Source: Aphelocoma coerulescens
Lineage: Eukaryota > Chordata > Aves > Passeriformes > Corvidae
Direction: 5' to 3'
Length of the DNA: 64,000 nucleotides
Assembly: GCF_041296385.1 (NCBI RefSeq)
Contig: NC_091033.1
Coordinates: 14,273,501 to 14,337,500, forward strand
Shown: piece by piece, positions 12,590 through 23,340 of the stretch
Position numbering within the stretch: position 1 is the first letter of the stretch
How the letters are laid out: each line of letters starts with the position of its first letter
The notes under the pieces: model-generated
What the model saw: only the letters and a program-made list of their open reading frames with translations
What the model was told of the DNA's origin: nothing
Database searches by the model: none
Made by a program: the position numbers and the translations under genes

Positions 12590-12910
12590 ATCCTGTTCCT
12601 TTAAAAACTACTCTCAAATCCGACGGTTAAAAAAGGCCGTATTTGTAGAAGAAACTATTTGTATCAAATATCATGAGAAAATAAGTGCATCATGACAATT
12701 TTGAACATCTTTTATGATTTGATTGTCAGTAACGAGGCCCACAGGAGAGTGATAAATGTGAGGCACGAAAAATATCTATTTCACTTAGATAGCAAATTAT
12801 GCAACTCAGTGCTTGATAGCACTTGGCAAAATACAAATGTAGTTGAATGGAATTGAAATTGTTGCTCTCTGCCTAAGACACAGGTAATATCACCAGGGGT
12901 CCTGTCTTCA
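12590..12910. promoter_or_regulatory. Candidate conserved non-coding element
   Basis: AT-rich, complex sequence without simple repeats, holding four or five CpGs where neighbours have none. TGATTGTCAG at 12720-12729 is one base off the PBX-MEIS decamer. No frame of interest crosses the block. Function is inferred from texture and motif only. Confidence 0.35.
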
Positions 12911-14396
12911 GATATTTATAAGAGCTAAGAGTTTAAGTAATAGTAGCAGTAATACAAAATTACCTTTAAACATTGAAAACATTTTTACTTTGTTACAGGG
13001 TGTAATTTACACTTTTTCTCTAATGGCTTACAGACTGAAAATGATATACTAATGCAATTTTTCAAATTTAGTTACCTTTTTGTGTTCTAAAATTATGTGC
13101 TCTCTCTCTTTTCCCTGTTTGTCATTTCTCAGATTCCATTTAATTCCATGTTCATAGAGTTTTATAATTTATCTACTTGTCATAAAAGTTTTCTAGACTT
13201 TTAAAAATATGAAACACTCCCAATAAACTCTGACAAAAATGCTTCCAGTTCAACTTTTAGAAATTTTTCAATTTTGATTTGAACTATTACCATACATTTT
13301 GGTGGTGGAGTGAGATTTTTCATGAAGTGACATCAAGCAAGGGAAGGGAAAAATGATCAGAGAAGAGATTCACTCAAACCATTCATATTAACCTGTCTCT
13401 TCACTTATAGATTTATATTCCTTCTTATCCTGCATGGAAGGATAGGAGATAAATATAGGAATGGGTTCTACAGCTATGCCTTAGCTCAGGATGGGAAATG
13501 AAACTGTGAGAACTTTCAAGATTTCAAAATTTGCCTTCCCTCAAATCATGAAGTTTATTCCATTGGCTAATTAAAAAAAGATCATTTTAAATGAAGTGTT
13601 TAGTTTTGATCATTTCAAATCACTTTTTCCCAGTGCTGATATTTTTACATGTTCATTTATTTGTTTTATAGGAGCTTTTCTTCCAATTAGTTTGGATTTT
13701 GAAACCAAGAGCTATTTCTCCTTAAGCAATGTGAAAACAGACTATTTTGACAGGATGCCTCTTTAAAACTCACAAAATGATATTTCTCTAACCAACCCTT
13801 TTCACTCAAATAAATGATGTTTCAACACGTCGCCCCATGAAAGTTTAATCCACAAAATCAAGATTGTATTTACTGTGCCTTTCTATTTCTTCCTGAGCAT
13901 TTCCAACATCACTGGAGTCCCTCATGACCATGACACCAAAACACAGCAGGGATTGCCCAAATGCCAGCTCCTCACCAGGACATCTTTCGGGCAAAGGATT
14001 TTTTTGGGGAATTGTCAGAGGGGGTGAGGGTTTCTCCCTCTCAGTGCTCTCCATCCCCTTCTCTCCGGGGGCTCTGCTCTTGCTGGAGGGATGGGGCCAC
14101 CTCAGATAGAGAGGATCCTTGGAAAATCCCTGTGTTCTCCTCCCTCCTCCTCCCCAGTGAGCAAGAACCTCCTCCTGCAGCCCACCCTGCATCCACTCTG
14201 CTCACAGCACCCTAAATCCCACGAGAATGAGCTGAATTTGGAGGAGCTGGGCTGTCCCAGCCCCTCCCAATGCCCCTGGGTGCTGCTCCACTGGAGGAGG
14301 AGAAGGAGCCAGTGCAGATCCTGCAGCTGGGATAGAGGAGATGCAGTGCTTTAGGATTTAATAACTTGGAGAGGGACTCTAGGTTCCTCTTTTGTG
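12911..14396. other. Non-coding stretch, no gene seen
   Basis: From 12911 to about 13840 the sequence is AT-rich and plain. From 13840 to 14340 it is GC-richer with overlapping frames on both strands (up to 115 codons), none recognisable. No transposon ends were seen. Confidence 0.65.
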
Positions 14397-14410
14397 AAAA
14401 AAAAAAAAAA
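14397..14410 (+). repeat. Poly-A tract, 14 A
   Basis: Fourteen uninterrupted A lie just downstream of a GC-richer stretch. A processed pseudogene tail was considered, but no recognisable coding sequence precedes it. Confidence 0.85.
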
Positions 14411-16275
14411 CTACAGAAAAAAATTAATTGCAATAAATAGAGAAAAGACAGGCTTGGGGAAGTGAAATGCAGGCTCTGGCCATGTGCAGCTGTTAAAAGG
14501 CTGGATTCATACTGCATATGAGGAGAGGTGTCACCCTCAGAGTTCACAGCCCCATTTTAATGTGAGCAATTCCCCACATTCCCCTAAAAAGTTCAATCTG
14601 ACACACATTTTATCCCTTTTGGCATTGTCTTTCGTGTAAGGTTGCTCTGCTCTGGTGAGCACTTGCCCTTTTCCCCCTAGCCATGGCTTTTCAGCAATAA
14701 TGGACAATGTTACTGTCAGGCCCTAAAAACCATCACCTGCCTCTCTTATTGCTTTGCACAACTTTGTCTGGAGTCCAGGCGAGCTTTCAGTTCTCCCATA
14801 TCTGTTGTTCTTATCTCACTGGGATCAAATGGCAGCTTCCTGGGAGCTTTGAGGGGCTGGCACTGTGCCACATAAGGCAGAAAGATATGAATTCTCTTTT
14901 CACATTCCATTTCCTTGTGGTGTAACTGTAAACTTGTACCAAAAGATACCAGAAAACCGAGCAGCGCTGAAGAAGCCTAAAAAGCTGATGGGTAATTACC
15001 GGGATTAACAAAAGCTCCGTGGAACCAGGGATCAAAATTCCTAAAAACTGCAATCCCAATGAACAACTGTGAATGCAAACAGCAGCGTTTTGATGGGAAT
15101 GTGTGCACAAGTGCCTAATGCAGTTGTAAATAAGGCATTTAAATGACTCCGGGATCTGCAAGCCCTATGGAACTCTCCTGGGGAAACTGTTGACAAATTA
15201 AAGCTGCTATTGCTACTCTTCCATTAGCTTTTGTATCCTAAACACATCATTAGGTGGTATTTCATGGCATAAAACTCTTACCTACTTCAAGATTGATTTG
15301 AAATGGAAGACTCTTACAAGAATATACAGTCCCTTTGGGTTCAAGCTGGGAGGATCAGTTGGAATAAATTTATTGCTTGAAAAGGGTCTTGTTTATTCAG
15401 TCTGAAAATGCTTCATTTTTGTAAAAATTCTCTTATTTATAAATAAATAATATGTTGAACTTATTCAGTAGATTACTACTATGGATACTTTACTTTTGAG
15501 CAGTTTCAAATATTTCAAATATTTCAAAAGCAGATCTTTATATTTGGATTTTCTTTTTCTCTCAACCTTTTAAACTTCATTCCAAGTGTCAGGACCTCTG
15601 ATTCTGCATTTACTTTTTTTTTTTAGCAAAATGCTAAAATATTAATTGTAAAAGAGGACATTATTGACAATCCATCGGAAAGCTCCTGAAGATGAGAATA
15701 ACTGATGGGTTTTTGGTCAAAACTATCTTCAACATGAATATTAGCAGGGGATTCCAAACACATCTTTTAGCCTGCTAATAGTTCTGTTCACAGGAATTCT
15801 GCATTTAGAAGACTGCCACTGTCACCAAGACAAATAAATATCTTGAGTTTCCTGAAAAGACATCTCACACTTTCACTTCTATTAGATGCCTCTTTTCTAA
15901 AATTACTGCAGCTAAAAAGTCCAGTAGACAGTGTGATTTTAGGAAAGCTTTCAGGAAAAAAAAGAAAAAACCACAGAAAACAAACCCACCTCTTTGAGAT
16001 AACATTTAAGATGCACTTGAAAATTCTTCTCCCCAAACACAAAGGAAATTTAAAGTTAAAGCTGAAAATCTGGCTGGAAACCATGTCCTTAAATCAACCT
16101 ACCTCTCCTTAGCTTTGCAGGGAATCTCACACACTGTACTAATGCCATATGTGCCACAACACACAGGAATAATGGGGTGAATTGAGGACAGTGTCACACC
16201 ATACTGAGTTCCTCTTAATTCAAGATTTCTTCCTTGCTTTTAAGAGGGTAGTTTACAACCCTGCCAAAATGGCAC
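14411..16275. other. Non-coding stretch, AT-rich
   Basis: Mostly AT-rich single-copy sequence with short frames of at most 116 codons. A minor tandem repeat, TTTCAAATA repeated about 2.9 times, lies at 15504-15529. Eleven T occur near 15614. No gene, RNA gene or transposon was identified. Confidence 0.65.
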
Positions 16276-16292
16276 TTTTTTTTTTTTTTTTT
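16276..16292 (+). repeat. Poly-T tract, 17 T
   Basis: Seventeen uninterrupted T. No target-site duplication or retroposon body is evident on either side. Confidence 0.9.
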
Positions 16293-19200
16293 CTTAAATA
16301 TACAGAGTGAAAAAAAATGCAGCATGAGAGCACACAACTTCTGGAGAGAAAACTGAGAGAGCTGCTGAAAGTGGGATGTGTACAAATATGTGTAAACTGC
16401 CTAAACCCTGCAGAGGAAAGGGAGCAGTGAGAACCCAGCAAGGGACAACAGACCTGCATAGCCGAAAAAGGCCCAGATTTAACTCCCCAGACAACCCCAA
16501 AATCAAATCAGGATGTGAATTTGAAGCTTCTCTGCCTCAAAATTGAGTGGTAGTCAGCATTTGGGGATAGATTTTAGCAGATACCAGCAGCAGAGTGGAA
16601 AGTACAGCCAGGCTGTGAAAAACAGGGTATAGAACATTTTAATGACTCCATGCAGACTTCAGCAGTTTCAGTTTATGGGGCTTCGTGGGAAAAAAATAAA
16701 TAAATGCTGTTGTTTGACTGTTTCCATCCTCTTGGGTTTTGCACCCCTCTTGCATTTCCCCTGAGGTGTTTTTCAGGCAAAGATCAGAGCTGCTCTTCAA
16801 ACACCCTGAGAGTTCAGGGCAGGTCAGGGCTGCGAGGTGGCCCTGGCAGGGCTGGGAATGAACTGCTCAGCTCAGTCCTGTTCCCAAGTGCCGAGCACAC
16901 TCTGGGGCTCCAGCATCACTTCAGCTCAGATTCCCTTTCCACACCAACTCAGAATTCTGCTCCAATTTACTTTTTGTACGGACAAGTTTCAGTCACAACT
17001 TTGCCGAGATTTGAAGAAATGTTTGATACAATAGTTTCATCCAGCTCCACTTTCAACTGCTGATCTGAAAACCTCTTGTCTCACATTTTTTAACTCGTGT
17101 CATTTGATATTCAAGTTTCCTTCAAATTTCCTCTCGTCTGAAGGCAGAATCAAGCTCCCTCGTTTCCTGGGAATGCATAGGTTATGTGACAAGACATACA
17201 AACAGTTTTGATCATCAGGAAAATTTACTGCTCCACAATATTGCAGTTTTAATTAGCAGTAAAGTGAAATGAAAACTCTGCTGCCATGTGATTAGAACGT
17301 GGCTTTACAGTCGTGGGAAGGGACTCTTGCCTGGTACTTCATATAATGGATAGGATTTCTACATTTATTTATGGCACTACAAGGGTATTGGGAATTTGTA
17401 GGAAAACTTCAAAGAATTGACAGGAATATATTCAGTTTCTTTGTCTGTCACATGAAGGGTAACTTAACTTTTGTGGTAAAATGTGTTTTTTCTCTTACTG
17501 CTTAACTGAACAAGACTTCCTGCTTCGACAGGTTTCTTCCCTAAGTTGTTCCTGCAAGGACACCCTTCACTTCATATTGTATTTACATTCCTTGTTTACT
17601 TGTAGCCAGAACAGGCTGGGGAAGCAAAGTGGGCCTGGAGCAGCTGAGGAGGGGCTGCATGAGACCAGCTCGTATCACTGTGGTGCTCACTGAAGGTGCT
17701 GCCCATGGGAGGAAGGATGTGAGGCTGCTCATTCCACCCAAATCCATCTGGCAAGGGAGAACAGGGGCCTCTGAGGAGCCCTGGTCATTTGCTGTCATAA
17801 AATGCTCTGCGGGCTGTGTTTTCCCTGCTCTCAGCTCTCTGAAATACCTCAGTGGAACCTGGAGCAGGAAGGGCAGCACACCAGGTGGTGCTGCCTGGGA
17901 CAGACCCGAGCACTGGTGGGGGTGCTGGAGATGCAATGAGCATCTCCACTTGCACAGAGCTTTGCAAATGTCCTGTGCCAAACCTGTGCTCTGTTCAGCC
18001 TCAGCTGCTGACCACTATTGAGCTGGGTTGCTCTGTGCTGGGCCCTCAAAACTGGAGTTCCATCCAGCTGACTGGGGCAGCAGTTCCAGGGAAATGATGT
18101 TGCCTCCTGTGCTGCCGTGCTCTGGAGCAGAAACTGCTGGGAGGTGGCAGGAGCCGGTCACACACAGGGGAGAGAGGGACAAAGTGTCCCAGTCCCTGTG
18201 AGCTCCGCACCTGAGCTGGGGGAAGCACAAGTCCCCTGGCTGTGATGACAGGGAGGACACTCAAGGGACTCTGTGCCACAAACAAATGATCTCACTCCCA
18301 GCTCACTTTCTTCTTGCAGTGAACAAAAATCAGCAGAATGAAAGGCAGTCTGACTTGCAATCAATCTTCATTAAGAGTCAGATTCTTTCAGAGCAGCTCC
18401 ATAAACAGTATTTTTGTGAATTAAAAATAACATCGTGTTAATTACAGTTCTGCATTACCTTTTTGTTATGGCATGTTAGGCATACTCCTACTGTACAGAA
18501 TGCCAATAACTCTTCACAATTCCCCGGGATTACAGTTCCCTCCTCAGATAAAGGAACAATCCTTTGAGATGATGGCACATCAAATATGCCTTCATATTTC
18601 TGTCTCCTGTTTCCCAGCCTGTGCCATATTGTGCACAAGCTGAAGCAGCACAATACACCACATCTGCCATTCACAGGGCCACCTTTGAAACTGGCCCAAA
18701 TTTTCTTCTCCACTGATCTATGGATCATATCCTGTGTTATAGTTGTTCCTTTTCAAATCTAGTTAAAGCTGGAAAATCAGCCTTTTGGTGGCTGTTGTGT
18801 GCTAACAGCTCTGGGGGTGAAGCATCCTGTCCCAACACAAAGCTGTTTTGTCCTGTGAGAGCAAATTCACCTCCTGGGCTCTCCTGGTGTGTAGCCCCTG
18901 AATTCCAACAGCCCCCAGTGCTGAGGTCCAGGCAGGACACAGAGCCCCAGGTGAGAAGCAGACACAGAACCACAGGCAAAGAGGGAACCCCAGGGCTTGT
19001 CTGTGCCTGCAGGCCAAATAATGAATTTATTTTGCATTTAACATGCCTGAATTAGGGACGGGATGGAAGCAGTGCCCAGCACAGGCTGCTGACCCTGCTG
19101 ATGGACGCTGCACTGGCTTCACCCAGAGCTGACAGTGTCTCAAGCTGTATTTTTTAAATCTAAAGACAAGAAGCAATATTCCTTCTGCTGCACATTTCCA

Positions 19201-19928
19201 GTGTCATCTCTGGAGCCAGGTTCTGAAAGCAGCATTTATGAACCGATGTTAACAGGACCCAGGTGATATGCTCAATGCTCAGGTCAGAGTGTGCTGTGCA
19301 GAGCCATATCCTGGTGTCAGGATGCAATTTGCCAAAGAAAGTTATGAAATCCACGCCTGCAAGCACTGTGTTGGGCATCTAACCACAGAAATTGTTCCTA
19401 ACAACTGGAATGAGATAGGATCAAGACATTACATGTCAGCAGAAATATCCTCTCCTTCTCCCCCGGTCCTCGGCATATTCAGATTTCACAAAACTTGGGT
19501 AGGAATTTCCATGACTCATTCCCCAGTAATCCATCTTTCATTGCTTTATTTGTGACACTGCCACAAAAGACTGAAAATCAGGATTTTTTCCTTTTGCTTA
19601 AGAGGTGAATTCATCATTTCAAGCCAAATGCATTTGTGTAACTTCTGTTTAAACACTGGGTGCATCCCCAGCGCAGGGGCAGAGCACATCAGCACCAATC
19701 CTTCAGCCCAGAATTGCATTTGCTGCAAACCTTTGTGCACACGAAACCTGAAGTGCAGAGGGACCACAGAATAAGCATGAGTTGGAGTTGCAGAGGCTTT
19801 CTGCAAATAAATATTCTTTAAACACCAGGCAGAGGCAGCCCTGTGAGCCACTGGGGGAGAACAGCCAGGAGAGCCAAGCAAGGACTCGTATGGATGGGGA
19901 AGGTGTTGAAAACACCTGGATTGACAAC
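16293..19928. other. Non-coding stretch, no gene seen
   Basis: The parts at 16700-17060, 17600-18290 and 18720-19060 are GC-richer and carry many overlapping frames on both strands (up to 132 codons). They mirror each other across strands and frames, which argues against coding. The segments between are AT-rich. No CR1 tail, LTR or RNA gene was noticed. A near match to the CTCF core (10 of 11 positions) lies around 17878-17890 but is weak. Confidence 0.65.
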
Positions 19929-19983
19929 ACTGTTTTAGATAGAGAAACTGGAACTCGATGTAGAAAGAGCAAGGCTCACAGGA
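19929..19983 (-). mobile_element. Probable decayed MIR/CORE-SINE relic
   Basis: Read on the minus strand, the stretch follows the MIR 3' half. On the plus strand one sees TTTTAGATAGAGAAACTGGA at 19933-19952 and, about 20 bases on, CAAGGCTCACA at 19970-19980. The family's complement runs as TTTTACAGATGAGGAAACTGA followed further on by CAAGGTCACACAG. The order and approximate spacing agree, with a gap between. It is short and diverged, so it could still be a chance match. Confidence 0.45.
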
Positions 19984-20002
19984 ACAAATAAGCAAATTTC
20001 AC

Positions 20003-20048
20003 AGAAGGAAAGCAAGAGGGGAAGAAAGAATAAAGGAAAAAAAGAAAA
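20003..20048 (+). repeat. Purine-rich tract
   Basis: About 46 bases are almost entirely A and G, interrupted only by an occasional C or T. It is low-complexity sequence with no further feature. Confidence 0.7.
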
Positions 20049-20079
20049 TTCCCCTACAGGTTTAGCCGATAATGTCAAC

Positions 20080-20870
20080 AAGCATCATTCTTACTGCTCT
20101 CTCACTATATGTCAAGTCCTCTATTGCTTCTAATCTGTTGTAAGCTATATTCTCTATAGACAGATATAACACCAGAGGAGAACATTAAGACCACCTATTC
20201 ATATTTTTTTGACATTTGAAGTACAGTCAGACCTCGGTAGGACTTCAGCTTTGGCACAGAGTGAATCTGTGATCTTATCAAATATGCAATCCCACATAAA
20301 GCAACTGCTGAGCTGCACAAGAGTCACATAAATATTAAAGCGTTCAGAATGGTTAACTCATCAAACAAGCTGCCTGTCTGGACAGATGGACGGAAGGACT
20401 GAGGAATACATCATGCAAAATCTTGAATTTAGGCTGCGTGAAGGAAGTGCTTTCAGAAATGAGACAAGCACATACAAAAAAAGCCCGCATTTACTACATA
20501 TGTGGTCATCGCTGGCTTTTAATCAGGAAAGGTTTAAACCAAATTTCCCTGGAGTGTGATTCCGAAGGAGAAGATGACAGAGCGGATGTGTTAGGGTGCT
20601 GATCAGGGAGCCAATATATTTCAGGGCTGGTATAAGCCTGCATTTATCCTACAGGGAAAAGCACAGGCAGAGAGAAGATGTGTTATTTTGTAAACAACAT
20701 ATGAAGGCTATCTGGTGATCAGAGATTGCAGTATTTTCCATCCCTCTGCTCGTGTGGAGCAGGTGGAGCCATCTTTTACAAAAATTAAAAGGCGTTCAAA
20801 CAAGGCCCGTTGTTAACCAGCCCAGGGAGCTCGAGGAGGCAGCGATTGATGTGAGTTAAACGTTCTGGGT
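20080..20870. promoter_or_regulatory. Long candidate conserved non-coding block
   Basis: Nearly 800 bases of complex sequence have no simple repeats and no frame long enough to be of note on either strand, which is itself unusual here. Scattered CpGs occur. Motifs include the forkhead site TGTAAACAA at 20689-20697 abutting the E-box CATATG at 20698-20703, and GATTGATG near 20843. The texture is that of a vertebrate developmental enhancer cluster, but conservation was not tested. Confidence 0.4.
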
Positions 20871-21340
20871 TGGTACTGGGACTTTCCAGCTGCATCTGAG
20901 GGAAGGAGCTCAGCATCTCACACGCATCTGCTCATTTAACCTCAAACAGCAAACACATGAGCATTTTCCAGGGAGGAGATGAGAGGCACCGAGATGTCTG
21001 CACCTGCTTTTCAGAGGTGCTGAATTCCCTCTGCTCCCAGTGGCAGAACACACGGAGATGGGGATCCCAGTGACAGGGACACACGGACACTGGGCTCCCA
21101 GCAGCTCAGCTGGGGTGGGCTAAAGGCCCTTCTCCCACAGTCCAGGCTCAGGGCCGTTATTGGTGTCTCTCCATAAATGTCACCACGGTGTTGAGCCCCA
21201 GGTGGAGGTATGGCCCTTATTTTAAGGCTTTAAGAGAGAGTTAATGTCAAGCACTTTGTCCTCCAGACCCCCAGACAGAGATTCCTGCCACATCTGCCCA
21301 GCTGTGCCTCTTGCAACCCCTCCTTTCAGAAGGAGATGGG
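20871..21340. other. Non-coding spacer
   Basis: GC-moderate single-copy sequence leads into the minisatellite. No gene, repeat family or RNA signature was recognised. Confidence 0.6.
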
Positions 21341-21430
21341 GATGGCTGATGGGATGGATGAAGGGATGGATGAAGGGATGGCTGATGGGATGGATGAAGG
21401 GATGGATGAAGGGCTGGATGAAGGGATGGC
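21341..21430 (+). repeat. 12-bp minisatellite, 7.5 copies
   Basis: The unit is GATGGATGAAGG with a variant GATGGCTGATGG. The order is variant, standard, standard, variant, standard, standard, then a GCTGGATGAAGG copy and a half unit. The first six copies therefore form two 36-base higher-order units. Because 12 is a multiple of three, the array stays open in several frames and encodes four-residue repeats such as WMKG on the plus strand and HPSL-type on the minus strand. I read those frames as a by-product, not a protein. Such arrays often vary in copy number between individuals. Confidence 0.95.
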
Positions 21431-21491
21431 AGCCCCAGGCACAGGGCAGGGAGGCTGAGCAGAACTGACAGCTCCGAGAAGCCTGGCAGTA

Positions 21492-21503
21492 CCATCTAGT
21501 GGG
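21492..21503 (-). promoter_or_regulatory. CTCF-like core motif
   Basis: CCATCTAGTGGG on the plus strand reads CCCACTAGATGG on the minus strand and fits the CTCF core CCASYAGRKGG at all positions. The base after the core is T where C is usual, and the outer flanks fit less well. A degenerate core of this kind is expected roughly once by chance in a window of this size, so occupancy is uncertain. It lies 61 bases beyond the minisatellite. Confidence 0.35.
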
Positions 21504-22430
21504 TGCTGCCTCGCACAGGCAGCTGCTCCCAAGGAGGAAGGGAGAAAAGAGGACAGAGAGCAGAGAAATAAAACATTCTTTATCACTGCTCTTGACAGGT
21601 ATTATATTGTACTATAGTGCCATTTGTTTAGTTACTGCTACAGCAAGTGCTGTGCAGAAATCTTATAAGCAGCCATATGGCACCTCTGAATGAAAGCCAT
21701 TATGCTTTTATGAGTAACCCACACTGTCTCTGCTCGGGGAAAGAACCTCCGTTTGCACCAAATGTCATTTTCCTATTCTGAAAGGAAGAAAATATTTCTG
21801 ACTTTCACTGAACTCCACAAACCTGAGCTGATTCTCCTCTCCTGACAGTGTTTACACAGAGCCTGAGCCCACTGGAGGTCTCAAATACCCACCAGGTATT
21901 TCACCACTGACATTTTGCTGTTTCCGTGCTCGTGCTTTTCAGCTGCGCCATGTTAAACAACCCTGTTTGCAGCTAATATTAGATTCTATAGTTACCAGTT
22001 CATTAACATTTTATAATTTACCATCCATTACACTTGACAGCAACTGTCCAGCCATTCTTAGCACTGTTTTAAAAAGGAGTTTTAAAAAGACCCTCAGGAA
22101 CAGAAAGTTTATTCTCTGAACAGGGTAAAAATAACAAGTCATTAAAAATTCCTGGTACCTGGATGCAATATCTGGGCGCACCTCTTAAATTAACTCCGTG
22201 CTTTTGCTGTGCAGAGCAAAGTTTTTGTGGTGATTGGAAAAAAAAATATTTTCTTCTCCATCAGTTTGTGTTTCCAACTCCCATGTTGCATTAAAAGTGT
22301 GTTGTGTTCTGGGGATTCGGTTGTTAAACACTGAATAAGGGTCTGGAACTTGCTGGCCGAGGATTATGTGCTAAAGGAAGAGCAAAATTTCTGCTCTCCA
22401 TACAGGGAACTCAACTTCTGTAAAGCTGTG
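21504..22430. other. Non-coding stretch, nothing distinctive
   Basis: Single-copy sequence without long frames, CpG clusters or recognisable repeats. Several TAAT cores occur around 21970-22030, where the texture begins to resemble the enhancer-like blocks downstream. Confidence 0.6.
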
Positions 22431-22504
22431 TGTGTCTGCATGCTGAATTTGCATGTCAAATGTTGGGATTGCAGACACAGTTGCAGAAAGTGTGTATGCA
22501 AATT
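22431..22504. promoter_or_regulatory. Octamer (POU) sites in nested inverted repeats
   Basis: TGTGTCTGCA at 22431-22440 is perfectly complemented by TGCAGACACA at 22470-22479. Interleaved with it, AATTTGCAT at 22446-22454 is complemented by ATGCAAATT at 22496-22504. The second pair contains two perfect octamer motifs, ATTTGCAT and ATGCAAAT, in opposite orientation 50 bases apart. POU-domain factors (OCT and BRN families) bind this octamer. The arrangement suggests an enhancer element and the foldback may be incidental. A looser octamer, CTTTGCAT, lies near 22881. Confidence 0.45.
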
Positions 22505-22959
22505 AGGCACTTAAAAATGGACATATTTGTATATGATGGCTGCTAAACATATCAGTCCCCTGCCCACTTCTGTATATACATTGTGTGTATTTGCCTTTTC
22601 TTAAAATATATTAAAATATTTATCAAAATACTTATTTAAAAAGAAGAAAAGAAGGCTTCATTAAAATAGAGCCTATGTAGAGACATGTTGTTAAAAGGAA
22701 TCTAAATAATCTCACTTCCCTGCTCCAGATAATTAACACTCTTCAACAAGAACTTTTCTCTAAATATCAGTCTTCTTTTAGAGAGATTTGCCATTTTCCT
22801 GCATTCATTATCTCACCAGAGCAAAGTGAAGCCATGCACCAGAAATACTGCAGGGATCATGCAGGATATAATTGCTCTAATGCTTTGCATATTTATGTTT
22901 GAGCCCTCTTTATGAAGTGTTACTTTAAAAAAAGAAGGATCAGTTCATCTTTAAAAGGG
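22505..22959. other. AT-rich non-coding spacer
   Basis: Very AT-rich sequence including a TTAAAATATAT-type run around 22598-22622. There are no frames of note and no transposon ends. Confidence 0.6.
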
Positions 22960-23340
22960 AGTGATTGATTGCTGCCAGTCAGGCATTCCTTCATTCTTGG
23001 CTTCTCTCTTAGTCTCTGTAATAAGTTTTTCAGGAACCCCAGCCCGCTATTAAAGAACAGCATTCATCATAAGCCAAGCAGAGAGGAGGCAGACTTTGAT
23101 GGGCACAATACCATATTTCAATCTACAGTGTCCTTTTTGTTAAACTTGAGCTGCTGCCTCATTAGCGCTCGAGCAAAAATACACAAAGCCTTTTGTAAAT
23201 ATTAATCAGAAATGTACAAAACCCCTCTCCAGACTAAATTACTTATTATTGGGTTCTCTCCAGGTGATAATATCTAACTAAAAATTCTGTTTGCCTAAAT
23301 TGTGGGAGAAAAATACCTTTTTATGTACATTTTATGAAGC
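22960..23340. promoter_or_regulatory. Candidate conserved non-coding element
   Basis: Complex AT-rich sequence with TGATTGATTG at 22972-22981, repeated TAAT cores and a small CpG group in TTAGCGCTCGAG near 23163. A 78-codon frame (22969-23205) crosses it but resembles no known protein. The lack of low-complexity sequence and the motif density are typical of developmental enhancers. This is inference without alignment. Confidence 0.4.

Noticed and set aside
21247..21586. Repeat peptides on both strands over the minisatellite
   Set aside because: They are the automatic translation of a 12-base tandem repeat; both strands are open for the same reason.
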